From: Otatea glauca
Lineage: Eukaryota; Streptophyta; Magnoliopsida; Poales; Poaceae
DNA: 64,000 nucleotides
Assembly (NCBI GenBank): GCA_036346275.1
Contig: CM070723.1
Location: forward strand, 7,130,001-7,194,000
Direction: 5' to 3'
This document shows positions 21,174-31,756 of this stretch, in pieces. Under the pieces are notes generated by a model that saw nothing but the letters and a program-made list of their open reading frames with translations, searched no databases and was not told the DNA's origin. The position numbers and the translations under genes were made by a program. How positions within the stretch are numbered: the stretch's first letter is position 1; each line of letters starts with the position of its first letter.

Positions 21174-21731
21174 ATGAACCAGCTCTCTCTTCTCCATCGT
21201 ACCCTCTTCCTGCCTCCCCTCTCTTCCAAACGCCATGGCTTCACCACCGTCGTCCAAGCTCGCCTCCGTTCCCCTGAACCCACTCCGCAATAGCAGCGCC
21301 TGACCATGACCGTGCCGTCTCAAGAAAGCATTGAAGCGGCGCCCAAGAAGCAGCCCCAAGAACCCGCGGAGGAGGAGGATGGTGGCGGCCGGACATGCGC
21401 GCTGCCGACGTGGGCGCTCATCGGCGGCATCACGGCCGGCGTGGCCTCGGCACTCGCGCTCTCCGCCGGCGCGGGCTCGGCTGCGGCGCTGGGGCCGGAG
21501 GGCCCGCTGGTGGAGGAGTTCTGGGACAACGTGCGGCGGTACGCGCTGTACATGCTGACGGTGAGCACGGGGGTGGCGTACACGGTGCTGCAGCCCATCG
21601 TGGAGCTGCTCAAGAACCCCGTCACGGCGCTGCTCATCCTGGTGGTCCTCGCCGGCAGCGGGTTCCTCGTGTCGCAGGTGCTCAACGCCATGGTCGGCAA
21701 CTCGGACTTCATCTACACGTACGGGCAGTAG
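21174..21731 (+). CDS. Ycf33-like plastid membrane protein with in-frame TAG after the transit peptide
   Basis: The conserved part runs from the ATG at 21306 to the TAG at 21731 (141 codons). It has a Gly/Ala-rich hydrophobic segment (TWALIGGITAGVASALAL), then FWDNVRRYALYMLTVSTG and two hydrophobic stretches around LLKNPVTALLILVVLAG. This pattern fits the nuclear-encoded Ycf33/DUF751 family of thylakoid-associated proteins. An upstream ATG at 21174 is in the same frame and opens a Ser/Arg/Leu-rich, acid-poor stretch (MNQLSLLHRTLFLPPLSSKR) typical of a chloroplast transit peptide. The two are separated by one TAG (21291-21293), in a CAA-TAG-CAG context that would be explained by a single CAG-to-TAG change. 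Without read-through, translation from 21306 would lack a targeting signal. Family assignment is from motif memory. Confidence 0.6.
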
Positions 21732-22544
21732 TACGCACGCCTGTGCCAGCGGATGCAATGGATGTGTGCGTCGGTGGAACTCGTGTTGAAAGTCCAAACT
21801 CGCGAGTCGCGACTCGTGAGCATGCGCGCGGTCGTGTAACCACTAACCATAGAGCACTTTTTTTTAGATTTTGGACCAAAAATTTCCTCAAACAACATAG
21901 CTACAAAGCAGCTGGAAAGATAAACCATAGCAAAAACATCCTCAAAAGCTGCAGCCGCTGAGGAGGAGCTTTTCAGCTGTGGTTTCGCTTACCATCTCCC
22001 ATCTCGCTTACTCTGTCTCCCCGACCTCCGCCACCCTGCCTTGTCACCTCCATATCATCTCTCCACTTATCCGCCGCTGTGCTTCGTTAGGTTACTGCCT
22101 TCCCGCTTGGTTGCTCCCTAAAAGCTACAATTTGCAGTGATCGATTACTAAACGGCATAACAAGAAAAGTCGCAATGCTAGCTATACCGCTTTCAAATTA
22201 AGTAAACTAAAAATCGCTTTTCACTCACCAGTAACCTCAGACCCTAAGCTAGAACAGGTGCTTGCTCATTATGTACTTTGTTTGTGTCTTATCAGTCTAT
22301 TTGGTGTTAATTTCAAGCAACTTGGCAGCTACCGTTCGCTCGTTTGCTTGGATTTGCTCTTTCGCCTTGCAGTAATTTACCCGAGGCACAAAAAATATTC
22401 ATGTACGTGTAGAGTAATGGGATAGAATAATTGATACTCTGGATCGGTGTCACGTACACGGTGCGTGAACGTTTGATCGGTGCTGCGCGCAGGGCTTCTG
22501 CTAATGATTTTGGGTGAGAATGGGTTAGACGGTTTGGGTTTGAA
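21732..22544. other. 3' flank of the Ycf33-like gene and intergenic
   Basis: The first part is presumably 3' UTR. A pyrimidine-rich block near 21990-22110 has no motif. No gene, TIR or TSD could be supported. Confidence 0.3.
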
Positions 22545-22735
22545 GAATTTTTTTTAAATAATATATTTTCTATTTAAATTGCAAAAATATATCTTGATTT
22601 TAAAAAATTGCAAAAATATACCTCTGTCCCCTCTGAATGGGCGACAGGGGCTACAAAGACTTCTGTCGCACTCTGAATGGGCGATATTGGCACTTGTCGC
22701 CCTCTCAGAGGACGACATGTCCCCTTTCCTGTAGC
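22545..22735. mobile_element. MULE terminus with CTGTCGC-type palindrome array
   Basis: Starts GAATTTTTTTTAAATAATATA, identical to the right terminus (read inward) of the big MULE at 60545. An AT-rich segment is followed by alternating CTGTCGC/GGCGACA half-sites with CTCTGAATGGGCGAC spacers (22620-22730). No matching opposite end was found in the next few kb, so it is reported as an isolated or truncated end. Confidence 0.6.
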
Positions 22736-23136
22736 CAGTTTCTAAAGAAAATCATAATTTTTTCATATAATCTCGGATGTAGATGAACTTTATATGAAAA
22801 TTGTAGCTCTCGACGAGATCTACAACTTTGGTATATAATTTTTTTTATTTAAATCCATTTATTTGGTCAAAAACGGAATGGAAAGTTCAGATCTAAAAAT
22901 CAGATCTAAACTAGATAGCTCCCCTTCTAATCAAGATTCGGCTTTGCAACTTCGCGATCTGGACCTGAGCAGCCTTAAGATTTTTCCACGTATTAATTTT
23001 CACTTGGCAATCCCCAAATTGAACCGAGTTGATGCAGCTTTAATGGCTGCCGGCCATGATGTTGCAATTCTTTGTGTAGTTAAATTGTGTGTCAGCTGTT
23101 GTCTTCCAATTTTCTCTTGATCAGGTGAGGAGGAGA

Positions 23137-23238
23137 GTGTTTCCAAGAATAAGTGCACTGTTGCTGTTGGCTTGAAGTGGATGCTAGTGTTTCCAATAAT
23201 AAGTGCACTGTTGCTGTTGGCTTCAAGTGGATGCTTAA
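23137..23238. repeat. 50-bp tandem duplication
   Basis: Two adjacent 50-bp copies share GTGTTTCCAAnAATAAGTGC, ACTGTTGCTGTTGGCTT and AAGTGGATGCT, with two or three differences. The surrounding DNA (22740-23460) contains no recognised gene. Confidence 0.8.
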
Positions 23239-23464
23239 TCAGGTCAGCATCCATGCCAGCCATCTTCCCCAACACTGGCTTCATCTTCTACTACGCCATC
23301 CACTGCCTCCACACCTCCTTCAAGTGCTCCTTTGCTAGCTAGGTCGAATCAACTCCCTCTTCCCTTTATTTTTATCATTGTTTACTGATTCTTGATCACT
23401 ATTGTTGAATTGTTATTTATGTGCAAGATTTTGATTTGGTGAACATATTACATAACTTTATTGT

Positions 23465-26414
23465 TGTTTGAAATTGGGGTTTTACCCAAATTTAGTAAAA
23501 AGAAAAGAAAAAATAGATTTTACTGGGCTTACTGGGTTGGCAAGGCCCTTCGAGCCAAGCCATCCTAGCCAACCCAGCCAGGGGAGCTAGAGGACCGTTC
23601 GATGCCCTAACTCTTAGGGGTGCAGAGGGAGAGAGCAGCGGCAGCGGCGACCACGTCGTGGGCGTGGTTCCCGCGCGTGCGGCAACAGCGAGCGGGTCCT
23701 TCAGCGACCGTTGCTCCCTCTCCTCCTCCTATGCTCTTTAAAACCTAGGTTCATATTCCTTCTCGAGCGACGGAGAAGAACGGCGTGATATTTCCCCCCT
23801 CCATTTCCCGATCTCTGAACCACCTCCGATTTTCTTGTTCTCTGGCGATGCTCCGCTGAGATCCTTGGCTACCCGATGCCCTTGTAAGGTCCTCGGCCCT
23901 GATCTATCTTCTATTCTATCACCCCATTGCTGCAGCTTCGCTTGTAACCCGTGGTAAACCAAGGACGGTAACGACCACCGATGACTCTAGGCACGTTGTG
24001 GACAGCGAGGTACCTTTGATACTCCCTGTTGCCATATCCTGGTGTTAGCTATGCTTGTTTTGTGCTGTTGATTTCACATCCTCGAGGATTTGGTGTCGGT
24101 GACTTGTTGCCTCTTCTGTGTCGAGCCCTTCGTAGCTTGTTGTTCTTAGTCGATAAATAGGAAGTAGATTATGTGGCTCTGTGTAACTTTGGTTGCACCT
24201 CGTGACTATTTGTGGTATTGTATCTTCGAAAGCCTCGCCGGTGACCTATGGTAGTACAACAATGATATTGTTTTCTGGGATATTGTCCTTGACGAGCCTT
24301 GCATGTTTCACTGACCTAGTGTTGGTGCTCTGTGAGTATATTTAATCTTTTTTATTTTACTTATATTTTGCAAAGGGGTTGGACAGTTCTCTATGTTGGG
24401 AACCTTGCATGTTGTGGTGGCTAATACTATGTAAAGATTAGGCTTTGTAAGATAATTTGTGACAATAAGTTAGTTTATTGTTTAGATATTAAAGTTGATT
24501 CTTGCCTAGTTAATTTACTTGTCTAGTACAATTAATTCACTTGACTTGAGTAGCATAGCTCTATATAAATGTTGTTTATTGTTCCTTATTTTTGTCAATA
24601 CTTGTTCTGTTGTTAGTTTTAGTGTGTATATATACATATATACACACACGCACATACATACATAGTAAACCTTTTTTGTACTCATGTGAGTACGTACTCC
24701 CACTTCCAATATACTACTTAAACGAACGTGTTATACTCCTTTTCATTTTCGTTATACTTAAATACTAATTTTAGGATATTCCAATGCGACATGGTTGAAA
24801 ATTTTCATCGGATGAATTTATTTTTGCTATATACACTTTTTCAAATGTAAAACAAGTACATGCACAAATTATGCTATAAAAAAGTGGACTTTGATATAAT
24901 TTTTCATGAAGCTCATTTTAAAATATCTTATAATCATTATCAGAGTATTCTAAAAAGGATAAAGTGATATAATTATTTTGTTTGAGTGGTATATGAGTCG
25001 TGAGAGTACATACTCCCAAGAGTACATACATACATACATACATACATGTATGGTGAACTATTAGAGTGATTAATCAAATTGGTATTGAAGCAAATTAATT
25101 TTGGCAAAGTTTGAAATCTAAAAATGGTAAGACTGTATAGAAAGATCGTCATAAATTAGTTAGTGATCTTATCTCTAGTGACGAAGAGGCCTGTTAATTC
25201 AGGTAGCCCGATATTTGAGAGCAAATAACTTCTTTATCAACTTGAACCATGTTGCTAGTTGTATACCATAGTTTATTGTCTTTTGTCATGCATGAATATA
25301 TAGTATACATGAGCTCTAGTCAATTAAGGACCGAAGTCTGTGTTACCATGGATCGAGCACTACTATACAACCATAAATCTATATGGGTACGACATGGCTA
25401 ATTAATTTATGCATCTCGTTATTGGTTTCGCCAGTTGGTGGAATGTGGGTGTCGGATGGAGACAGGTTTTCCCCACACGACGCAAGAGGGAGCTTTTGAC
25501 TGGGTGGAGGGAACCCTTCAGCAGCGAAACCTTAGCGGGTGAGGTTAATAGCAGGATTGTACATTGTAAAGGTCTTGTCATGATCTCTCTGCGACACACC
25601 AAAGGAAGTGTGCTAATTACGTTGCACAAAGAGACGATTATGTATTGTGGATAAAGATGTACACGCTCTGCAGAGTTAAAACTACTTAAGTAGCCGTACC
25701 CACGGTCAAGGGCGAGCGAGGTACGCTTTCACATTGTAGATTTTATGGTTTTGTTTTAAATAAAAATAATGGTTTGGGAATATATGAGTGGATGGAACTC
25801 TCGGGTTGTGGTTTGACGGTTGGAGCCAATGAGGTGGTTGGAACCTATTTTAGTTGTCATATCAAGTTTAATTATTACAACTAAGTTTGGTCAAATGATG
25901 CTTTGTGAAATTATCAGTTGTATTTAAATTAAACATTGTTTTATGACTAAATGAGCCATATTAAGCCTTCAATTGTTTAGCCTTGCATATAGTTATCATG
26001 CATTATGTTTTCAAGGCTTGCGGAGTACATTTTGTACTCACCATTGCACCATCCCAACTTTTCACAGAGGAGTGCGTAGAAGCAGAAGGTGATTACGAGT
26101 TCTTTGCTTGTGGTTACGATGAAGGCGATCCGGATTGCTAGGACGTGTACCCCAGTCGATTGCCTGTTGGGCAAATGGATGGGCTTATCCTACTGTTATT
26201 TATTTCATTTCTGCTATTACTTTATTGAACTCAAGCCATGAGGCTCTTTATTTTGTAATGGTTGGCCATAAGGCCGGTAATTTTTGTTTAAGTATTAATA
26301 TTTGATTCATGATGTGGGTGTGTTATCATCACTGTTTCCACTGTGTGTGCTAGTTTTTCCTGGACTAGCACAGTTTTACACAAAGGGTTCGGATTTGGAA
26401 ATCCGGTCTCGACA
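23465..26414 (+). mobile_element. Long LTR-like segment, probably a solo LTR
   Basis: The segment starts near TGTTTGAAATTGGGG and ends near GGTCTCGACA, about 2.95 kb. It has features of long grass Gypsy LTRs. There is a GC-rich leader with CTTTAAAACC (23740) followed by transcript-like sequence. A CTCTGCAGAGTTAAAACT block occurs at 25666, a GGAGTACATTTTGTACTCACC block at 26020, and an internal palindrome CCTGGACTAGCACAG. No gag or pol sequence adjoins it. I could not confirm a TSD, so the boundaries and class are tentative. Two CATA/ATAC microsatellites (24630-24665, 25020-25050) lie inside. Confidence 0.45.
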
Positions 26415-27752
26415 TATTAATATCATGCTCATGTCTCTATTTATTTCACATGGCAAAATTAGTCGTCGGTAATTAATTTAATTTGGAATTAAAGTAACAA
26501 AAAAATTCTAATACTACATTTCATACAACATTTATTGTTGTTTTAATGTGCTCATTGCTAGAGTTTATGTTGTGTAATCTAAGTCTTTCGTTTGAGGGTG
26601 ATTGTTAATTCATATGCTAACATGATGATTTTTTTAATAATATGTTTTTTAAAAATTGCATAAATAATATGTCGAAGAAAAAAATCACAAAAATACCCAT
26701 ATGTCACCGTTTAAATTGGTGACAGGGTATCTGTCGCCATTTGAAATGGCGATAGAGACCCACCAATGGGACAGGTACCTGTCCCCATTTGAAATGGTGA
26801 TAGGAAGGTTTTTTTAATTTTTTAAGTAGGAAAATAGTAATAAAATGCAGAGAAGTGACGTGTAATATTAGTAGGAATGGAATGAAGGATCACATAGAAT
26901 TTTATGTTGTCAAATCGAACTGACAAAGCAATTGGTAGTGTGCTGTCACTTCGGTCTGATAAAGTAGGGGGTAGTATGTTGTCACATCGGTCTCACAAAG
27001 CACGTAGCGGTGCATGGATTGATGACAAGCAATGAACAACATAACGGTGAGGTGGAGCAAGTGTGAAATGGCAAATGAAAAGATCTTGAGACTACTTTTT
27101 TTTAAATGTTAGATTGTGTCACGAACTTTCTCAAAAAATTTCTTAATTTTTGGAGTGGATTTGTAAATTTTAATAATTGAAATTTTATTAGTGGATTATT
27201 TTAATTACAAAACAATTTTGAAATTCATGAACTTTTTTGGGCCAAAAGAATAGTAAGCTAATGAATCTATGTTCGTATCCGAAAAAAATCCATATCGGTT
27301 TCCAATCTGATGCTATCTGACATAATCTGCATCCGAAATTTGTTTGGATCGATCGAAACTATCCAATCATTTTCATCCATAGATACGCTTTGTACCACGA
27401 CAAGCTACTTTACCCTACATAACACGAATACCTGCATATCTACACAATTATTGCTACTACGCACAACTAATTATTTACAATTCTAATTAATCTGATCGCT
27501 ACGTCATGTATCTACACAACTACTAACTCTATATAGCTAATTACTTGCAAATCTAATTAATCTGATCGCTACATCATGTTATGAAATGTAATTGATACGA
27601 ATAAAAATTATACCTGCGATGTTGTCGACAACCTACTCCTCCTCTTCCCCTCCTCTTCTTCCTCCCCCTTCTTCTTCCTCCCCTTCTCCTCCTTTCCTCT
27701 TTCCTCTCTTCTTTCTGAGAGATTTGATGATTTGCCCTGTTAAGTAAGTGGG

Positions 27753-27839
27753 ACTTGATGATTTGTCCCATGATGTCTCACTGACATATGGCCCTAGATC
27801 CCACATGTTAGTGAGACATCATGGGACAAATCATCAAGT
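27753..27839. repeat. Perfect 29-bp inverted repeat (hairpin)
   Basis: Bases 27753-27781 (starting ACTTGATGATTTGTCCCATG) are the exact reverse complement of 27811-27839, separated by a 29-base loop. A further related TTTGATGATTTGCCC word precedes it at 27723. It may be a transposon end pair or a small MITE core. Confidence 0.85.
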
Positions 27840-27915
27840 TTACTGGAAAAACGGGGCAAATCATCATTTTTCCCTTCTTTCTTCTCTTGCCCTCTCCACT
27901 CTCTTTTCTTTTTCG

Positions 27916-28446
27916 TACGGCTGTGCACGGTATCACCAAACTGAAAATACCATGCCAAAAAAACCGAACCGAACCGGTTAACTCGATTTGACCGGTGTAC
28001 GGTATTCGGTATAGAATGGCAATTTTTTGACTTTTGTGATACGGTTTTTTCGGTAAAAACCGCGAGTATACCGAAATAAAAAAATACATGTATAATTAAA
28101 TAAAGTAATGATCAATTGTGTATAAAGTATAGTTTCACATGGAAATAATATCACTAGATTTATCAAAGTAATGGGCAAATGTGTGTAATATTTTTTACTA
28201 ACGTATAATTAGATAGAGTAATGGTCAAATGTGTGTATTAGAAACCGTATCGATGTCCAAATGATAATTAAAAAAGAACAATTCACGCTAGTTTGGTAAA
28301 TATGATATTTATCGATACCGAACCGAAATATTATGATATTTACCGATACCGAACCGAAGTTCTATTTGATATATTTGGTATCGCATTTTAATTACCGTAT
28401 TTTTTAAAAAACCATATTTATCAATTATATCGTATGCATAGCCCTA
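27916..28446. mobile_element. Non-autonomous hAT nested in the MULE, exact 8-bp TSD
   Basis: A 531-bp element is bounded by identical CTTTTTCG copies (27908-27915 and 28447-28454). The termini are TACGGCTGTGCACGG and, read inward, TAGGGCTATGCATACG. Both subterminal regions are rich in ACCGAACCGAA and CGGTAT words. Its insertion postdates the surrounding MULE. Confidence 0.85.
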
Positions 28447-28647
28447 CTTTTTCGCCAGCTACACTCCCTCTCCCAAGCGCTCGATAGATCTAGGTGCTCG
28501 GGAGCTGTTTTACCATGCCTCTGTAGCCATTTGAAACGGTGACAGATGCACTGTCGCTATTTCAAACGGCGACACGTGGATATTTCTATGATGTTTTTTC
28601 TTCATCAGATTATCTCTATAATTTTTTTAAAAAAATCCTAACATGAT

Positions 28648-29813
28648 GACCTGCTGGGGTTCCGCGAGGATGGTTTGGCGGCCGGCTGGGGTTCCGCGAG
28701 AATTTTTTGACAAATTTTACTTGGCATGGCATGTAACCCATGTAGGTGGGAATGGGATGCTATATAGGAAAGGGTTGAGGGCTGGGGTGAGTTGTTGGGC
28801 CGGACCACATGGAAATGAACGTTGGTACCCTCCTCTTACTGGTTCAACATTCAACTAAACAAAAACACCTCTCAAGAAAAAAAGAAAGCTTCGCCAATAT
28901 TACTGGGTTCGATTCAAGAACCTTGAGCTGATGACTGACGTACATGGCTAAAGTATTGAGTAACAAAGGCCCGAATATGAGAACTGTTAGTCTGCTACAT
29001 AGTGCCCTAGCCTACCAAGGATATACAGAATGCAACTCAGTCCCTATTCTCTGTTAAAGTTCAATCCTGTTTCATCAGCACTTTTGCGACGGTAGTACGA
29101 GTGGTTGAAGCGTACTTGGCAACTCTGCATCACTCTATCAGGTCCATTTCTGTGTGCGCTTCGGTGCTCTCTAGTTCAGACCTGATGCGCATGTCTGATC
29201 CATATCCCTAGCTCACAGTTCCATTAACTTCGCCCCTTCTATGCCATCACATTCACTTGCTCACAAGATCTACAATATATGGATTAGGGTTAAATGACAC
29301 CAACCTCCTCTGACTTAACATACATAATATTTTAGTATATAATCATATAATCCTCTTATTATAAATTACAGGTCAGTGTTACAAATTTATATCGACCCAC
29401 GTGACCCCGATGATCTCCTTTTCTAAATCCACGGCTGCTCATTAGTAGGTCTGCACTGCTCAGGCGCTATGGACCAAGAATGCAAACATTTGAGCTCCAT
29501 CACTAGGGAATCAAATGCAGGGTCGATTTGAGTGTGTCCTTATTGGAAGTCCCCGCTTCTTTGTCCTTCCGATCAAACCTTTTTTTTTTCAGAATCTGAC
29601 TCTATATAAATGAATTTATAAAATTAGCTCCTCCAAAAGCAGTATACGCTCCTGTACCACTGCAGTACAGCCGCATAGTAGGAACTCGGCAGGTCACCTA
29701 CCACATAATTAAATGATTTAATTAAGTAATTAAATAATTAAAGTGGTTAATTAATTGATTAAGATTAATTATTAAGAAGTGGTTTGATCGGCACAATCCT
29801 ATCAAAGAAGGGG
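28648..29813. other. Intergenic, no gene seen
   Basis: Short open frames only. A TTAATTAA-rich block occupies 29710-29775. Nothing supports a gene or a bounded element. Confidence 0.35.
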
Positions 29814-29821
29814 AGCTCGAG

Positions 29822-31748
29822 TATGGTGGGCGTCGTCGTCGTGTCGTAAACCGCAAGACGGCCCATCGTGCTTCGATGCTCGAACTGCCGTCTTGCGCGA
29901 CGCCCATCGTGCCCACCGTGCCGCCCCGCCCGCCCCGCCGAGCCAGCCTGTGCACGCCCATTTACGCCGTGTCCGCTTCGGCCGTGTCGGCCTGTGCCCA
30001 ACCCATTTACACTATTGCGACGAGAGAAAATGAGTTGGAGACGCACGAGTCGAGGCAATGGACACAAATATTAAGGGAAAAGAACTAAATTTTATTTATT
30101 CTTGATCACACTCCTCTTTCTCGGTCGTTGTCTCTCTCAATCTCTCCGCTTTTCTTACCGCGCTCTCTCGCGCCTCTCTGCTCTCTCTCAATCTCTCTTG
30201 CTCGATCATTCTCTCTCAATCTCTCTCACTCGATCATTCTCTCTCAATCTCTCGCCTCTCGTCCGATCGTCTCTCTATCTCATTCTCTCTCACTTGCTCT
30301 CTCTCGCCCGATCATTCTCTCTCAATCTCTCTCACCCGATTAGCCTCTCTAGTTCAACCTTTCTCGTTCACTCTCTCTTCCGCGTGATCATTCTCTCTCT
30401 CAATCTCTCTCACTTGCTCTCTCGTCCGATCAACCTCTCTCTCAATCTCTCGGTCTCTCTCTCAATCTCTTAGCCTCTCTCGCTCTCTCAATCTCTCATT
30501 CGCTCGAGGAGAGGAAGAGAGAGATTGGGATCGAGGCAGAGAGAGTGAGAGAGAGCTAGATAGGTATTCAGCATGTCCTTTACTTGAGAACTTTTATAGT
30601 AGGGCATGTAGCTTTGGAGATCTTATTTTGTAAGTTTACTGTTATCCTCAGACTTCATTCTTTCAACACTTGTCTACTTTCAAAATAGTCAAAGTCTCTA
30701 TCTCCAAATATGTGACAGTCACATAGAGAGCCGAAAAAAGATAATACCTGAACTTTCTCTCTTTTTTTTCTTTTTTTTCACCTTTTCTCCTCCTTTCCAT
30801 TTTTTCCCTCCCATTTCCCTCGATTTCCCCCGTCCCCACAAATTGACGCCTCTCTCCTTTTTCCCTCTTTCTCCCGGCCGGCCGATTCATCCGCCTCTCC
30901 ACTCCTCCCCGCACCACCTCGCCCCTCGCCTTGCCTCGCCACGGCCACGACCTCCCGCTTCCTCTCCCGGCCACATTGTCACACTTCTCGCTTCCCTGCT
31001 TTGGCTTCCCGCCCACTTCTTCTCTCTGCCGCCTCTGCTCGCCGCCCCGCACTGCCTCTCGCCTTGGCCACCCCTGGCTTCTTCGCCCGCTCGCTTCGCT
31101 TCTTCTGCCTGCCCGCCGCCCCATTGTCTGTCCGTGATCACGGCCTCGCCTCTCCATTGTCCACGCCGCCGCTTCGCTTCCTCGCTTCCCGCCCGCTTCG
31201 CTTCGCCTCGGCCTCGCCGCCGCCTCGTCCGTGGCCATGGCCTCGCCTCTGCCATTGCCGGCCTCCCTTCCATCTCTCGACGGCCGAGGCCTCCTCTCCC
31301 TCCTTCACTCGTCGCGCTTCTTCTCTCCGGCCCGCCATGGCGCGCTGGCGGAGCGGCCGCGCGGCAGGGCGGCGCGCGGGCGACGACGCGGCCGGGCGTG
31401 GCACGGCGCGGCGACGGCGTGGCGCGGAGAGAGGCGCGCAGACGGCGCAGCGCGACAGAGGCACACCGCCAGCGTGCCTCATGCCCCTACCGCGGCCGTG
31501 GCGCGGCCGGCGTCTTCGCGTCGCGCCGCGGCCTCGTGCTGCCTCTCGGGCGGGCTAGCACGCACGCACGCCCAAACGGCCGTGTCGGGCCGTGCCGCCC
31601 GTCGTGCTCAGATTTTGAGCCCGGCACGGTCCGAACTACAGTAACGAGCCGACACGGTACGGCCCACTAACGTGCCGGGCCGGGCTTGAGCCGTGCCCTC
31701 CGTGCCTCGGGCCGGCCCACCGAGGCACGGCACATGTGCCCACCACTA
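29822..31748. mobile_element. Non-autonomous hAT with GC-rich ends
   Basis: Flanks AGCTCGAG (29814-29821) and AGCTCGAC (31749-31756) match at 7 of 8. Termini read inward are TATGGTGGGC and TAGTGGTGGGC. The subterminal regions are dense in GGCCGTGTCGG/GGGCCGTGCC words, resembling the hAT element at 15608-18630. There is no transposase. The interior is a CTCTCTCAATCTCTC-type microsatellite (about 30110-30500) and a pyrimidine-rich GC block (30840-31560) whose long open frames are low-complexity. Confidence 0.7.
30115..30500. repeat. CT-rich imperfect microsatellite
   Basis: Dozens of CTCTCTCAATCTCTC, CTCGTTC and CCGATCATT words occur in loose tandem. The apparent Ser/Leu-rich frames here are an artefact of the repeat. 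Confidence 0.85.
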
Positions 31749-31756
31749 AGCTCGAC

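Larger units (their letters stand above)
26627..28637. mobile_element. Non-autonomous MULE with 10-bp TSD and palindrome arrays
   Basis: Identical 10-bp copies of CTAACATGAT flank it (26617-26626 and 28638-28647). Both ends read inward start GATTTTTTTAA. Each is followed, within about 60 bp, by a block of short palindromes made of TGTCACC/GGTGACA and CTGTCGCC/GGCGATAG half-sites around an ATTTGAAATGG core (left 26695-26812, right 28525-28575). The interior has no transposase; it contains GGATAT-type hAT-like scraps, a perfect hairpin and a nested hAT. Confidence 0.85.

Noticed and set aside
20904..21797. 297-codon minus-strand frame opposite the Ycf33-like gene
   Set aside because: It is an artefact of high GC on the opposite strand: no recognisable domain, and it overlaps the better-supported plus-strand gene.
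24625..25050. ATAC/CATA microsatellites considered as a distinct element
   Set aside because: They are short simple repeats inside the LTR-like segment without independent boundaries.
30102..30473. Ser/Leu-rich frame of 123 codons
   Set aside because: It is a translation of a CTCTCTCAATCTCTC microsatellite.
30843..31670. Long plus-strand open frame (275 codons) and overlapping minus frames in a GC-rich block
   Set aside because: The block is pyrimidine-rich and low-complexity, frames are open on both strands at once, no domain or splice signal is visible, and it lies inside a non-autonomous hAT element.
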